64,000 bases of DNA from Phoronis australis. Its lineage: Eukaryota > Phoronida > Phoronidae. Made by a program: the position numbers and the translations under genes. Positions within the stretch are counted from its first letter, which is position 1. Each line of letters starts with the position of its first letter. This document shows, piece after piece, positions 46,906-59,244 of the stretch. The notes beneath the pieces were generated by a model, which was not told the origin of the DNA, did no database searches, and saw only the letters and a program-made list of their open reading frames with translations. The DNA lies in contig NMRA01000060.1 in NCBI GenBank assembly GCA_002633005.1, forward strand, positions 1,095,463-1,159,462, in the 5' to 3' direction.

Positions 46906-47969
46906 ACAAAAGCACAAATGGCACAGTAACCTCTTAGACCTGTTCAATACAAAATAGGGAATTGGAAGCAACAACGAATCAAAACAGAAGTGACAAGGAT
47001 TAGTGTTTCATCTGCACCCTTAATGATAGTCGTCTGCGAGTAATCTGAATTGCTTCACATCGCTTAAAGATGATAGCCATTAGAGTGGCTGTCGGTAATG
47101 TCAAAGCAGTGCTCCCCGATGCTAATCTTCAGGCAACGTTGTCCTGAATATGACGATATATGTGGGAATTCCTGTCAGTGACTTGGTGTTAGAGATCCGT
47201 GTAGTTAGATGATGAGTCGTTTTGCCAATGCACTGGTCTCTTGTTTAGTGATGACTTGTGAATTCATAACCTGCATTAGATCTAAGAACACTTGGTATAT
47301 GACATCGTTGGCGTTAACATATTGCTTATTTTAAACCAATGAAAAATGAGCTGGACAATAAATGACCTCAGTCCAGCTTGTTTTTCAGTTGTTGTTTTTA
47401 TTAAAGTACCATTAGCGCTAATGTGTACGAGATCATTTGAAAAGACCATAAAATGAACGATATGACCAAAGATGAAAGTATGAAGAAAAATTAAAGACTG
47501 TGTAATACTTAATTTTTATACTCTTTGTTTTGACTGCTTGCTTGAAGTGCACTCAGATGAAGTTGGCGTCACTGTCCAATTTCCGTTACAAACTTTCTGG
47601 CTTCTTTAAGCCTGTTCAAACAGTGGGAATAGAAATTACGGTACTCTGTGTAATCTTAGATGGTCACTACTGCGTTTTCTCGGTAAGAGAGTTATATGTC
47701 TTCCTTATGATCATGTCAGAATCCATTATTGCGGCGTATTTCTCAGACATTAATCACCATAGAAGCAATTGACATAATTACGTGGTCATTTGTGGATGGA
47801 TTTATCTCCGTTACTTTGTGCGATCAATTCATTAAAAAATAAATTGTTTCTTTACTTGTGGACTGAAACCTCCCAGTTTTCTTGTAATATTAATTTCAGT
47901 AAAGGCAAATATGTCACCTAAGTTTTAGATTGATGGCTCCACGCACTGGTGTAGCCAGAAGTGTTCAAA

Positions 47970-47986
47970 GGGGGGGGGGGGGGGGG
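47970..47986. repeat. Poly-G run
   Basis: Seventeen consecutive G; length may be unreliable in the assembly. Confidence 0.9.
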
Positions 47987-49609
47987 CTAAACGCCTAATT
48001 GTTGGCGATGGGAGTGGTACTGAAATGAGTGGCAACCTCAATGGGACCTACATAAGGTGTGCAAAACTCTAAATTGAATTGTTTCCATAAGGGAAGGTTT
48101 TTTGTCTTTGTTATGCCGCGTCATCCCCTAGCTATGTCTGTGGCTCCAGCTGATTTTTGCAGGTCGTTTTAGTTGTATTGGCTATCCTTGAGTATTTGTC
48201 CCATTTTAACTGTGATAACCATTACAATCATGCTATAGTTACTGACCCGCATTCTGTCAAAGAAGCTAACTTTTCATTTAGACTATGCACTTTACGGCTA
48301 TGAAATTTTTCTCAACTTGCACTGATGAAAAGTGATATTTGGTCTTGCAAAGAATTGACAGTTTGCCATTACTGGGTTGCCGAATAAAGTGACAAGTCAA
48401 GTGGTGAAGCCTGGCTCCTAAGCTATAATGACCTGTCAGAGTTCCTTCATAGTAGCCCGACAATTTGAGACCAATCTCATAACGCTACTTGGTGTAAATC
48501 AAAAATGTTTGGGATTTAAAGCCACTGCGATTTTGATTTTAAAGTGGAACTTGAAGGCTTATTCCATATCTCTGTGATTGCTTAGCCAAATTAGTTAGAT
48601 ATACCTCATATAGCGACAGCATGGGGATGACTGGCTGAAAATTGTCAAATGTTTTTAAGAGTGAGTTTTGTGGCGAAAATGATCCGCTGCATATCACTGA
48701 TATGAAGTGGTATTGGGGAATAACACTCCCTGCATGATGCGGGTGGTGTCAGCCCGCGAGATGTCATTGAATACAACTGCACTTTGCTTAGAGTAGATGA
48801 TGTTCAAATAGCACTGTCGTTTAGTTCCTGCTCTACATTAGGATAGGAGAATACAAATACAACTTTAATGTTACTTGAATCTGTGATTCACATTTTATGC
48901 TCAGCCTTGTACGTATATGCGATTATCTTAGAGGTTTTTTTGTTTTATTAGCCTTGGAGCTTGGGATTAGCGATACCAAATTTGAGTATGTGGTGAGAAG
49001 TGATACAAATAGACTTTAGGGTTATTTCAGTCGACATTCGATACACATGGATAGCTAATTCCCTGATACCTGTGCCTATTTAATAGTGAGTCGTTGTACA
49101 ATGGATTGTAGCATTGACACCGTTGTTGACATGTGCACTTGTTATGTTGCACAAAATTGACGAGCAAATTAGATGTCTCATTCACAGCGTGAATTATTAA
49201 TCATTTTCTGTTGAACCTGATAGTATGCACAGGAGCTGATGAGATTTATTAAAACTCGTCTGCCGTTTGAAATTACGTTAGCGGTAAAGTTTTACTTCGA
49301 AATTTTGCCGATTTTCAACAAGAAGAAAATTCTTAAGTCTTTGAAACCGACTGCAAAAAGCACAGTGCAGTTTGTGTAATATTGCAAGCACTGTTTTCCA
49401 TCTAAACGGACCCATTTCATTTGCAAGATTGAAATTTATTTAAAAGTCTTTTCTATCCATTTATCTTCTTCGTTCTCAGTAGAGCCATTCCATATTTTTG
49501 TCGAGAAATTAAGAACTGGTGTATTTTGGTGAAATTGATATTACCGATAAGCACTGCTCATTACAAATATTCCTTGTACAGGAGGGGACCAAGATCAGAT
49601 AAGTACTTA

Positions 49610-51137
49610 CCGTAAATGTTGGAGTTAACGCCATGGGCGGTTAAATTGGAAAACCCAAAAAATCGGGGGTGGGTGGTTAACCAGACATGGGCGCTTAAAC
49701 GTGAAACTTCAAAAAATCCAGGGTGGGCGGTTAACCGAACATGGGCGCTTATTACGACAGGCAAGCACCCTGGGCGGTTAATCTTACCTCGTAATCTAAG
49801 TCCCCACACCACACACGTAGGCCTACTCGGAACGCGTAGCACTTTTCAAAGAGCGTTATCGTCTCGTACTAGCTGCCAAGTTCATAGTCAGAGAGCAGTT
49901 TTAAAATTGGTTGTAATAAAAGTTTGAAAACCTTAATTCAGATGTTTTTTGTGTTTGGGATGTTTATAGTCGATACTCCGTGACTCAATGACATTTTCAG
50001 CATATGGTTCTGTGGCTTGCTGTTTTATCTCGACTGCCCGGCATTGCTCACTTGCCGTTGCGCCAAACATGCTCGGCAAAGAAGTAGGCCTAAGACAAGA
50101 ATCTAGGTTAAGCGGCCGTGAGCCACTCGTCAATCAAGAATAAAATTTTGAGCCGCGGCATAAATATGTGATAAACGCTACAAAACAGCGATGTTTCAAT
50201 TCATAAATGATCACCTTACCAAACTTCGTGGTGGAAAAACATTTATTTTTCATGCGAGATGTCCAGATTATCCTATTTATATCATTTGCAATATCGCACT
50301 GCGGCACTGTTCGGTCCCGTTGTTAGCGCGCAATGTCTCAGTCGGCTGACAATTGTGACTTGGAAATGTTGTCATTAGTAATAGAACGGCCTCTTTCAAT
50401 ATGCATCTCTTTTTTTTATGGCCAAAGATAGCGGTGGGATTCAGCACGCGCGTAGGGCCTACGTGCGAGTCACCTGTCAATCACATGTTGGTGTCAAGGT
50501 AACATGCACTCCAAAGTGTGGGAACTTGCGCGCGTGCACCACTACAAAGTCACACATCAAAAGAGAATAGCGACAGTCCTAAATAACAGAGACGGGCGTT
50601 ACTATATACTTTTAACCATTGTCTCATTTCTCTGGCCTGATTTTTTCGAATATATGTTTTATCAAGTGCACTGCAGACGAAAACTCAGCGCGGCAGACAA
50701 AGTCGCTGAAAGCGGAGGTTTTGACACCGGCGGCGTTCTTAAACTTTGCAAACATGGGAAGAAAATAAAGTGACAACAACGTTCAAGTGTTATATTTTGA
50801 AGTGAGTCCATGACCCAAGACAATAACTCGTTACTTGTATAATTGCAATTCACATTGCTAAACCACCGTCTCGGAGGCCCGGCGTCGTTGCGCTCATTGT
50901 GATCATCCATCTTTTTCTAAAAGTCGGGAAATCACACGTTTCCTTAGCACTGGGCGCTAAATCTTCATTCTTTAAAAGTCGGGGATGGGCGCTTAACCGA
51001 GGGGTGGGTGCTTAACTGGAAATCTTCAAAAATCGCAGGGGTCACTTAACCGAGCAGTGGGCGGTTAAATCGAAAATCCACCTAAAATGGGGGGTGGGCG
51101 GTTAACTGAGCATGGGCGTTAACCCGAACGTTTACGG
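49610..51137. mobile_element. 1.5-kb TIR transposon, copy B (complete)
   Basis: Ungapped copy of the element at 32987-34464. The left end CCGTAAATGTTGGAGTTAAC and the right end GTTAACCCGAACGTTTACGG are inverted with three mismatches and flanked by TA (49608-49609 and 51138-51139). Both ends carry GGGCGGTTAA/GGGCGCTTAA subrepeat arrays. The roughly 850-bp centre (49900-50750) has more ordinary base composition and short frames of up to about 90 codons with no recognised domain, so it is likely non-autonomous. It ends about 500 bp before exon 3. Confidence 0.85.
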
Positions 51138-51639
51138 TAGTTTATTGTGAAGCGTTCTCGCGATCTTATGTTATAGCTAACAAACCAATTACCATGATGT
51201 CTCTTGGCCAACAAAATAGAAATGATGATAGTGCTTAAGGCTAATGTTTTTTGTATTTCTTCGGAAAAAAACAATTTCAACAGCATTTATCACATGGAAT
51301 TCAATTCCAGAAGTCAGACATATCGAAAAATCACCATTTTTAGTCTACGATAGTTGAATTTATTTCAGCCAATATTTTTATTGCCCTGAAGTCATCGCTA
51401 ATGAGGTAATTGCCTTGCACACCAAAGAAGCTAGATCAGTTTTCTTGATTTTGAATGATTCTATCTACTGCAATCTGTGTGCAAATTTATTGACAAAGTA
51501 AGTACATACGTACGGCCTGCAGTTTTTACGGACCAAGTTTCTGATATTTGACTTGTAGAGTAATCTTGTTGCTATGGACTCGCTAAGCCTGTTGCTGGTG
51601 AAGTTGTCTTGTTATTGAAAGTCTAACTCATACTTTCAG

Positions 51640-51728
51640 CTCTTGGCCCCACCACTGAGACGTCCAACCTGTTGAAGGTGCGAAATGCTCAGCTGGGTCA
51701 CTCAGCCCCAAATCTGTCCTCTGTTGGG
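51640..51728 (+). CDS. MAST-like kinase, coding exon 3 (conserved MAST N-terminal motif)
   Basis: Internal exon of 89 nt: acceptor CTAACTCATACTTTCAG, donor GTAAGT (51729). With one nucleotide from exon 2 it encodes SLGPTTETSNLLKVRN, then AQLGHSAPNLSSVG. This is the most diagnostic exon: as I recall them, vertebrate MAST2 and MAST4 carry an (A/E)-x-SNLVRMR...LGQSAPSLT block at the same place ahead of their DUF1908, kinase and PDZ domains. Invariant features ETSNL, RN/S, LG-x-SAP and L are all present. MAST kinases bind microtubules and phosphorylate targets such as PTEN through the PDZ region in vertebrates; those domains are not in this window. The exon starts in phase 1 and ends in phase 0. 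It is the splice target of both exon 2 and the proposed alternative first exon. Confidence 0.87.
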
Positions 51729-51861
51729 GTAAGTTGTACAATAACCACTTAGAGCAAAATCTCTTCAGTTGAGGACACAATATGGCAGACAAGGGAATAT
51801 TTATTGCATTTTTTCATAAAAGATTAGTAGTGCCAAGTAAATGCTTTATTGTTTCAAAGTT

Positions 51862-51996
51862 GCACACCATAGGTACCATCAGACAATGTTGCCTACCATA
51901 GGTACCATCGGACAGTGTTGCCTACCATAGGTACCATCGGACAGTGTTCCATACCGTAGGTACCATCAGACAGTGTTGTATACCATAGGTACCATC
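51862..51996. repeat. 29-bp tandem repeat just downstream of exon 3
   Basis: Five units of TACCATAGGTACCATCRGAC followed by AGTGTTGCC-type sequence, with small variations. Each has a GGTACC palindrome. The array begins about 130 nt after the exon 3 donor. A single diverged unit (CACCATAAACTACCATCAGG) occurs at about 40345. Confidence 0.9.
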
Positions 51997-52819
51997 AAAA
52001 TTCTGGGAAACCGTAGCCATTCACAACAATGTTAGAATGCTTTGAAGAATAAAAAACAATTTGTCATTTCTTTTTGTCTACTATTTTACCATAGTTCAAT
52101 TCAAATGTTGCAGCCTTTGAAAACCAAAGAAGGTTGATTTTGGTCGTTATTTTTGTCCGAAATTGTTGAGATTCTATCATATTGTGGCATTATCGTCCAC
52201 AACACTTATTCAAAGCAGCTAGTCTTCCACACTCATGGAAAACACCCTAGTGTTCTTACCAGCAGCATTCCTTTCTCACGAACCACAGCTCAAGGAAATG
52301 AACACAGTAATGCGGTTCGTGAGAAACCAAATATGTTCATACAGTTTGTGAAAACAAAACTCAACAATATTGACAGTGTGATGTCACCAGAGGTTTGGAA
52401 CATAGTTGGCAATAGCATTGTTGTCTACATATCTTGTGTCCAGATACCATACGTTTTGCATTCAAAAACTTTGAAAAGTGTTGAAGTGTATTAGAGCCAT
52501 GAATAAAAACGTCTCGTTTGAAAACTTTCAACCCAACCTATGAGGATTAAAGTAGACTTGATCAATTATTTTTGGATGTAATAATTGAAGTGATTGCACC
52601 AGTTAGAAGAGATATCGCAGTACATTTTCCCCGCGGGGTGTAAGTTTGCCTCTTAAAGTGAGCAACTGGCCAGGTAGTTCTTACTTGTGCTTGAATAATT
52701 GTAATGATTTGTCGCCTGTAATGGTCTTTTTTGTGTGAATGCCGTAGTGGAAAAAGTGAGCCAGGCTGCGTGTGAAAGGTGTTAATTACCTGTGGCAGTG
52801 AAAGGAGTCGTCAAGGCCC

Positions 52820-53200
52820 ATGATCTAATCTTTGTACTTGAAATCAAACTCAAATAACTTTGGATATTTCCATTATGCTTTTGTGCGAATACGAAGTGAG
52901 AGTTTAGTTCAAGACTTAAGTAAATGATAAGTTTGCACTTGATGACCCCAGCTTGAAGTTTTAAGTTCTAGTCTGAACTGGAAATCTTGAGTTTTTACTC
53001 GAGTTTGTAGCTCTGCTTAGGAGTCATCATATGCGAACATGGAACAGACACACATCTGCATAAACCATTATATTCCGAGTACAGCATATTCAGACACTTA
53101 TTTTGAGTTCGTATTGAATAAGAATGGAAAACATCAAAAATAATTTTGAATTTGATTTCCAATTTGATTCTGAATACAAACATTGGATCTTGGGCCCAGG
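52820..53200. repeat. Foldback repeat 'GTTTGCACTTGRTGACCC', copy 2
   Basis: The outer inverted ends are GATCTAATCTTTGTACTTGA (52821) and ACAAACATTGGATC (about 53177). The inner pair is TTTGCACTTGATGACCCC and GAGTCATCATATGCGAAC. It contains CTTGAGTTTTTACTCGAG as in copy 1 (18096-18362). Confidence 0.65.
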
Positions 53201-53603
53201 ATATTATTTGTCTTATGTATGAACGATACTATAGTTTGTTTGGAGTGAGGGTTAATTGGTGAATTACTTTTATATTCTGAATCACCAAAATCAGACAATG
53301 CGACTTTGTGTGTGCTTGTGTTAGGATTGATGCTATGGCATAATAGATTTTCAATTTAGAACATGCAGCGGTACAGAAACTAAGAATATTAGTTTGACAG
53401 GCATTTATTCGAAAACTGGTATAAAGGACATTCCGTTTTATTTATTACCTTTTTTTCTGTTAAGTTTGTCTTGTAGAACTGCTATCACTCCTACATCATA
53501 CTCAGTGTCAATTGTGTAGCTAGAAAACAACTCTGACACCTATTGACAAGTAATAGAATCCTTTCAAGTTTGTATCAGGCCCTTAGAGGGAAGTTGTTTC
53601 AGA

Positions 53604-53618
53604 CCAATAGATGGCACT
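53604..53618 (+). promoter_or_regulatory. CTCF-like motif
   Basis: CCAATAGATGGCACT matches CCASYAGRKGGCRSY at 14 of 15 positions, including the whole AGRKGGCRSY core. Function unknown. Confidence 0.3.
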
Positions 53619-54428
53619 ACCACCTTTGTCAACTTGCACATATGTGCACCAGTACAACCTGTTGTCAGACACAAGAACTAGAAGAGGAAACTCCTTTGGA
53701 ATGGTTCTCATGGTAAGTAATTTGTCTTCATGTTTTCAAGGTTGAGCTTGTGTAAAACATCTAAAATTCAGGGTATGCTTAGTCAGAGCAAAAATGAATT
53801 ATATATGTAGACTACTTAACTGTTGTTTATCAAAAGAATCATATGCAGTCTATTCATCTGTTCATTGAAATTTTGCTTTTTCAGATCCAATTTTTCAAAA
53901 TAGTGTTTTGTAACTGGTAAAAACTGCATTTCGTAAACCAGTATAATCCCTCAGTGCCTAGTCACTAAGGTTTGCCCGTCACTTTCTGTCCTTCATGTCT
54001 CATATTCTCATCAACCCCAATTACAGGCATGTAACATTATCAATTTGTAGACACTGAAATGTCACCAGTCTCTGGTGTTCATTCCTGGTGACATTTAGAA
54101 CATTTAACCCTACCACATGATTAGCATAATTCTCCACCAGACTGTCTAATGGCTTTGACAGATTGCAATGCCCCATAGCATGCCTCATTGGTTTAATGAC
54201 AAAATACCTGATTTTTGAGGTCTTTGGCATTTTTTATAGAATCTGTTGTTCACTTCATGGTAACTGACGGCGTGTATTGTAGTGGTTGCCCAGCATTCTT
54301 CCATGATTTGAGGCTTATTTAGCGCACAGTATGGCCAACTAGGGAAATACTGTTTTGTCATTTTTTCACAAAAATAAAGATTGAGAAGATTTTAGTCTAA
54401 TACTAGCATTGTTGTTGCAAATATTTTA

Positions 54429-54562
54429 GTCTTGTCAGCATGCCATCTGTTGGCCACATCGCGTGACATGGGTTCGAGTCCTGGTCGGGGGCAGAAATCT
54501 TTTCAGACTTATATTCATTAGGTTACGTGATGTGGCCAACAGATGGCATGCTGGCAGGCAAG
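54429..54562. repeat. Inverted repeat containing a Pol III B box
   Basis: GTCTTGTCAGCATGCCATCT continuing to about 54469 pairs with the inverse at about 54526-54562 (GTGGCCAACAGATGGCATGC...CAAGAC). The loop includes GGTTCGAGTCC (54471-54481), an exact RNA polymerase III B box, in a context (GACATGGGTTCGAGTCCTGG) like the 3' half of a tRNA. It is probably part of a tRNA-derived SINE, with a partial inverted second copy. Confidence 0.65.
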
Positions 54563-54960
54563 ACATATGTTTGTAACATATTTTCTACGCCATATTGAGA
54601 TTGACATATTCATATATATGCTAGCATTGATGGTAATATTAAGATGTCATAAACTAACATTTGGTAAACTTTCCACTATTTGTACCAAAGTTATCAGCCT
54701 TTGAAAAATGGAAAAGTGACAATTTTGGTAATTATTTTCATGCAAAAGAAGTGAAGAATTACTGTGAACTGAAGTAGATGCTTTTTTGTTTGTATTGATG
54801 CGCCACCTTCTGTTGGACACTGTTCCTATAAGATGTAAGCAATAAACTAAAGAAATAAATACCATTAACTTCACTTCAAGGCTATCCTCCTGTATTTTAC
54901 ATTAAAAAATTTGTTCAAATTCCCTTTATACTCATTTCTATACACTTTTATGACTTAAAG

Positions 54961-55450
54961 GTTATGTAGGACCGTAGAAACACGTCCAGATTTGGCTAAT
55001 GTTGGAACAACGGCCGACCGGATTCATAAGAAATGTTCAGTGCTATGCTCTTAGGAATTATTTTGAAACCATGCTCTGAATTTTGAGACAGAGAAATTCA
55101 AGCAGAAATTGAGTTTTCTTGATTCTAAGATGGAACACGGTCGATTTTGACATTGATATTTTTCAAATTTCGGACAAAGCATTTTTGTATCAGCAGAGTT
55201 TGAATGAAGATTTAAAATTGCCAAAATAGCTGCCAACACAACCTTTTCATGTACCCTCATAGTGTATAACATAGTAAACAATCCTATGTCCCTGATCATT
55301 ATTCTTAAATTTGGGATGCCAATATTTCTTATTTCTAAAATTTGGTACGAGTTCTGACCTTGAGCGGAATAATTAATTTTCCCATTGTGCCAAACTGGAG
55401 AATTTTCACTGTAAAAGTATTCTTTTATTGCCATGCCATAGTGTTCCATT
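54961..55450 (+). mobile_element. Repeat family 'GTTATGTAGGACCGTAG...', long copy
   Basis: Left end GTTATGTAGGACCGTAGAAA, then CGTCCAGATTTGGC. Its inverse forms the right end of the copy at 62821-62856. The interior segment TTTTGAGACAGAGAAATTCAAG...TTTTCTTGATTCTAAG matches 62410-62475. The minus strand has a 134-codon frame here, which I attribute to AT-rich repeat sequence. Confidence 0.6.
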
Positions 55451-57096
55451 ATCATACCATAATATTACCAACCATTTAATACATTCATGTCAGGTCACAT
55501 TCAGCAAACAAGAGTTTGTTCAACTGAATATTGATTCCTACAGGTCACCTTAATGACATTGTCACCTCCTGCTATTTATTGCAGTCACCTTTAATATTAC
55601 CTGTAATTCTTCCGTATCCACTCAGCCAGGTGTGCTTATCTTGTTCCCTCCAGTTTAATACTGCACATGTGCACGTATGCTTTTCCTTTGCTGGGAACTT
55701 TCTGCCCCAGTCCCGAGACCATCTAAATCGTTCTTGTTTTGCATTACTGCTGCTTGAAGCCTTGATATTTTATGTTTCATTTTTGTAATTAGTGTGAGTG
55801 GTATCCTAGGTAATGTTATGTTGAGAAATCTTTCAAAACTCCCAAAGGTTAATAGCTACTAACGATATTTACCTGAATCGCTGTATGCCCTTACTGTTTA
55901 GTTATCCATTTGGCCCGAGTTCATCTCGGACACCTTTTAAGTGCAGAATCTTTCCCCAATCTCCAGTATTGCTGTGTTGCTAAAACTTTGCACATCACCT
56001 TCCTGCATGATCGAAACATCTAAAAAGTACAGACCATGCTATGAATATATTAAAGGTGGACTATCAGCCTTTGTTGACACAAATTAGCGAAACTAAATTA
56101 TATGTTCCCAGGATATAGAGGGTACTGAAAAGGTAATGATTACTTTAATGGTACTTCATACCATTGTGATTTGGGTGAGGCTGGATTACCTCGTTAGGTG
56201 GGTTTGTTTTGGCCAAATTAACAACACACTTCAATTTAGGAGTAACAGTGGAATGCCTGTCTTCCATCACATGAACCAAATTGTGATTTGGACCACTTTC
56301 TGCTAGGTCATTGGTCTCAAATTGTTCCTTTGTCAAATTTGAGGTGATTCAAGGGCTTGGGAAGATCTGTGACTTTGTTATTGCTTGAGTGTTAAGCTCT
56401 ACAAGTTGGCTAATAGCCCTCTGTCTGTTCTTTGCAAACCCAAAAACAACGTAAGAAACAAGTTGACATCAACTGTGTTGCGGTAAGTGGTTGAAATCAA
56501 ATGTTTGCTTCTTGGACGTAACATGGAAATCCAATGCAACTTGGTTCTTGTCCAATTTTTAACAAAAATGCGGGAAATTTTACTTCAATTACTACTTTTG
56601 TAGTTTGAAACTGTATTTCCTTAGTATTTTAGGTGTCAATTGCCTGCCATGCTGTGTCCTAAATTGGTGAAAAGATTTGCAAAATTACCCGAGGTCTCGT
56701 GGTAAGTACATTAAAATCGCACCAAAATGGTATACAACATGGTGGACGAGTGAAATCGTATTTTTCTCTTTTTCATGAAAGGCAAGTCGCTTCTTATAAA
56801 AGCTTTGTCATTTTTTGAATTTCTGAAGCAAGCTAACATAAGACCATGTTTTTAGAAATTGGGACCACTCGTAGCAATGATAGGTTAAGTGATTTGTTAC
56901 TGATGTAAAAGAGACGAGACTAAACTTGCTTTGGCCATTTCATTTTGTAAGAAGTAAAAAGCTCGGCCATGCCATGCATATATGTTGAATGTATCGTTAC
57001 AGTATCTGTTTTCACAGCCCGGTATTGCAACTGTTAAGAAACAGTACGCACTGTACATCTATAATTGCAAAGTTTCTGTCCAAACTGTTAAATATG

Positions 57097-57405
57097 CTTA
57101 TTCCCCTATCCACAAACTGGCTAAAATGCTAATGTTTTTGCCAGCATGTTCGCCAGTAGAAGTGTATAAGAGTCAGTCATGTGCACAGTTGCATGTGTCA
57201 CTTCTACTGGCAATTTGAAACTGAAGAGATTTCCTACTACAAAAGACACGCATGTACAGAGGCATTTGTTTATCATTGTGTTTAATCAATTTATTGTAGA
57301 GAAGGAATATGCTTTGACTTCAGTTTTCGCATTGAAAGTGATTCGTTTGATGTGAAAACGAATTGACTGCTGAGAGATTTGACCCTTGCATTTTTCTGGC
57401 TAAAC
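57097..57405. repeat. Dispersed repeat shared with 6870-7165
   Basis: CACAAACTGGCTAAAATG, the GCCAGCATG segment, TTTAATCAATTTATTG and GTGATTCG follow the same order as the first copy. Confidence 0.5.
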
Positions 57406-59103
57406 GCTNGGGAAAGTAGGGTGATTGAGGAAGTTTGTATGGAATTCTGTCACATTTAGGGTTTCTATGACATCACTACCCACTTAAGGTTTGTTGTGAC
57501 ACCATTGACCTTTTGTCAGAAGCAACCACAACAATTAGTTTTGTCCAATTAGAATATTTTTTTCTGGTTCATTAGGATAATTACTGCCCACATAACGATT
57601 ACAAATGTCATTGAACTGAATCTCGTGTTACTTAAAATCGTTCACTCAATGACTCCAGCCATAACCGTAATTCCATATTTCATTTTGTGTTTTGAACATG
57701 ATTAATAAATTGTGTAAATGTCTTGTACACACAGGTTAATGTTTACGTAGGGGGGTCAAAGGTTGTTCAGGTGAAGACTATGGTCTGTCTGGTGCATTCT
57801 GTCACTGGACTAATATTATTTTAAGCAGTGTGGATGACCTCTGTTTGTGTTTAGGGCAGTTGGTTTATTGGCCACACATCTGTTTGCTTGTCATGCCTGC
57901 TTTGTGTATTGGACTCCAAAACTAGCCTGTCACCCCTGTCGGGTTGATATGGACTATTCCGCTAAGGGATTTTGACACACAGCACAAGCACAGCTTGAAT
58001 GAAGTCACACAGGAAACTGGTGTGTAACACTATGCTCAGCAGGCATGTCTAGTAACAACTGGGTGAAAAAGTGGTGAGTTGATCTTACAACTGTGATATG
58101 TTGTTGAAGACATTTTACATTCATCTAACTGCATATACGTGACCAAGATTCTTGCTTATTAGTTGTGAGTAAGCCTACCTCAAGATACCATCTCATACCT
58201 TTGGAGATAGTCTGGTGATCAAGATTATACAGATCTGTGTTGTCCTAAATGCTGCTAGATTATACACTGACTATTATGACATGGTTCAGCAAAGGGACAT
58301 CTCCTGCTCTGATTTTACTGGTTTGTATTTCATGTATACAATCTGGACTCAATGATTACTGAGGGATGTTGGGATGTAAATCATTGAATGAGCTGCTGGC
58401 CCGATTTGATGAATGCCCTACTCCACTATTCCTTTTACATTGATATGGTTGGTCGGCTTAGACTAGCCTGTTTTTCGGAAACTCTGTCAAGAGCTAGGCT
58501 TCACACTTCACAGCCAACGACTGATTGTTGTGTATTCTGTGGTGGCCTGCAATGTTCACAGGGTTATCATTGCTCGAGCTTCAAGGCGATTGGCAATGTT
58601 GCTGATTCTTATAACTCGCTTTATGCGGGTACCTGGCTGGTCCTGGTTCGATTACTAGTCGAGGATTGATTTGACTTGGTAATTTCGACCTAGTCTTGGA
58701 TTCCCATTAAGTGTTTTAGTCGAAGACCTTTTCATACCTCTTTACTTGTGTTACCAGAAGACAGTCGATTTAGACTGTTAAAGAAGTTGCTTGAACCTTC
58801 CAGACCGGCTTCTGTAGTTAGCAGACAACCGAAGTTATCACCGTTTAATATGTGGATTGCTGAAGTTACTGTGAGATGACTCTCTAAAAACGTTGTGCAG
58901 GCATATTTTTGTTTGAAATTTTTAAGTATGACCAGATTAGAAGGGATGTTTATTGGTTCTAGCCACCAAACTCTCTTGTGGATACAAAAACACTGAGTGT
59001 ATTAAAAAGTATTACATAATTATTTCCTTTTTGCTTTGGTAATTGGAGACCTGATGAATATCTGCTTTATTGCTGGATGGCTGTGGAGTACTCAGTGGCC
59101 AAC

Positions 59104-59118
59104 AGCGCCACCTACAGT
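59104..59118 (-). promoter_or_regulatory. CTCF-like motif (weaker)
   Basis: Minus strand ACTGTAGGTGGCGCT matches CCASYAGRKGGCRSY at 13 of 15 positions. Confidence 0.2.
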
Positions 59119-59244
59119 TTACTTGTGCGATCAAAGTGGAGGGATCTTGCAGCATTTTTGGATTATCGTGCCATAAAATTACACTATTGTAATGTGGGAT
59201 ATTTATTAGGGCGAAACCACTGAAATTCAAAAGATGACGATGAA

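Larger units (their letters stand above)
31568..51639 (+). other. Intron 2 of the MAST-like gene
   Basis: A 20.1-kb intron from the GTAAGT donor at 31568 to the acceptor TCTAACTCATACTTTCAG at 51639, which includes a good branch-point CTAAC. It contains the proposed alternative first exon and microexon, an unidentified exon-like frame at 40447, a LINE relic, two copies of a 1.5-kb TIR element, an 801-N gap and many MITEs. The remainder is AT-rich DNA in which I see no credible coding. Confidence 0.6.

Noticed and set aside
51862-51996. Regular repeats considered as a CRISPR-like array.
   Set aside because: Units are directly adjacent with no unique spacers, and the context is an animal intron.
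52153-52494. 113-codon frame with an internal inverted repeat (TTCTCACGAACC / GGTTCGTGAGAA).
   Set aside because: No ATG near its start, no splice sites and no recognisable domain; likely chance.
53611-53712. Possible exon 4: a 34-codon phase-0 stretch ending exactly at ATG|GTAAGT and containing RTRRGNSFG, slightly like the RRGSF of MAST proteins.
   Set aside because: The acceptor (ACCAATAG) lacks a pyrimidine tract, most of the peptide does not resemble MAST, and the start overlaps a CTCF-like motif. A chance donor is more likely; RNA-seq would settle it.
55051-55455. 134-codon minus-strand frame.
   Set aside because: Lies in an AT-rich dispersed repeat also seen at 62390-62856, where the frame is not maintained; no motif.
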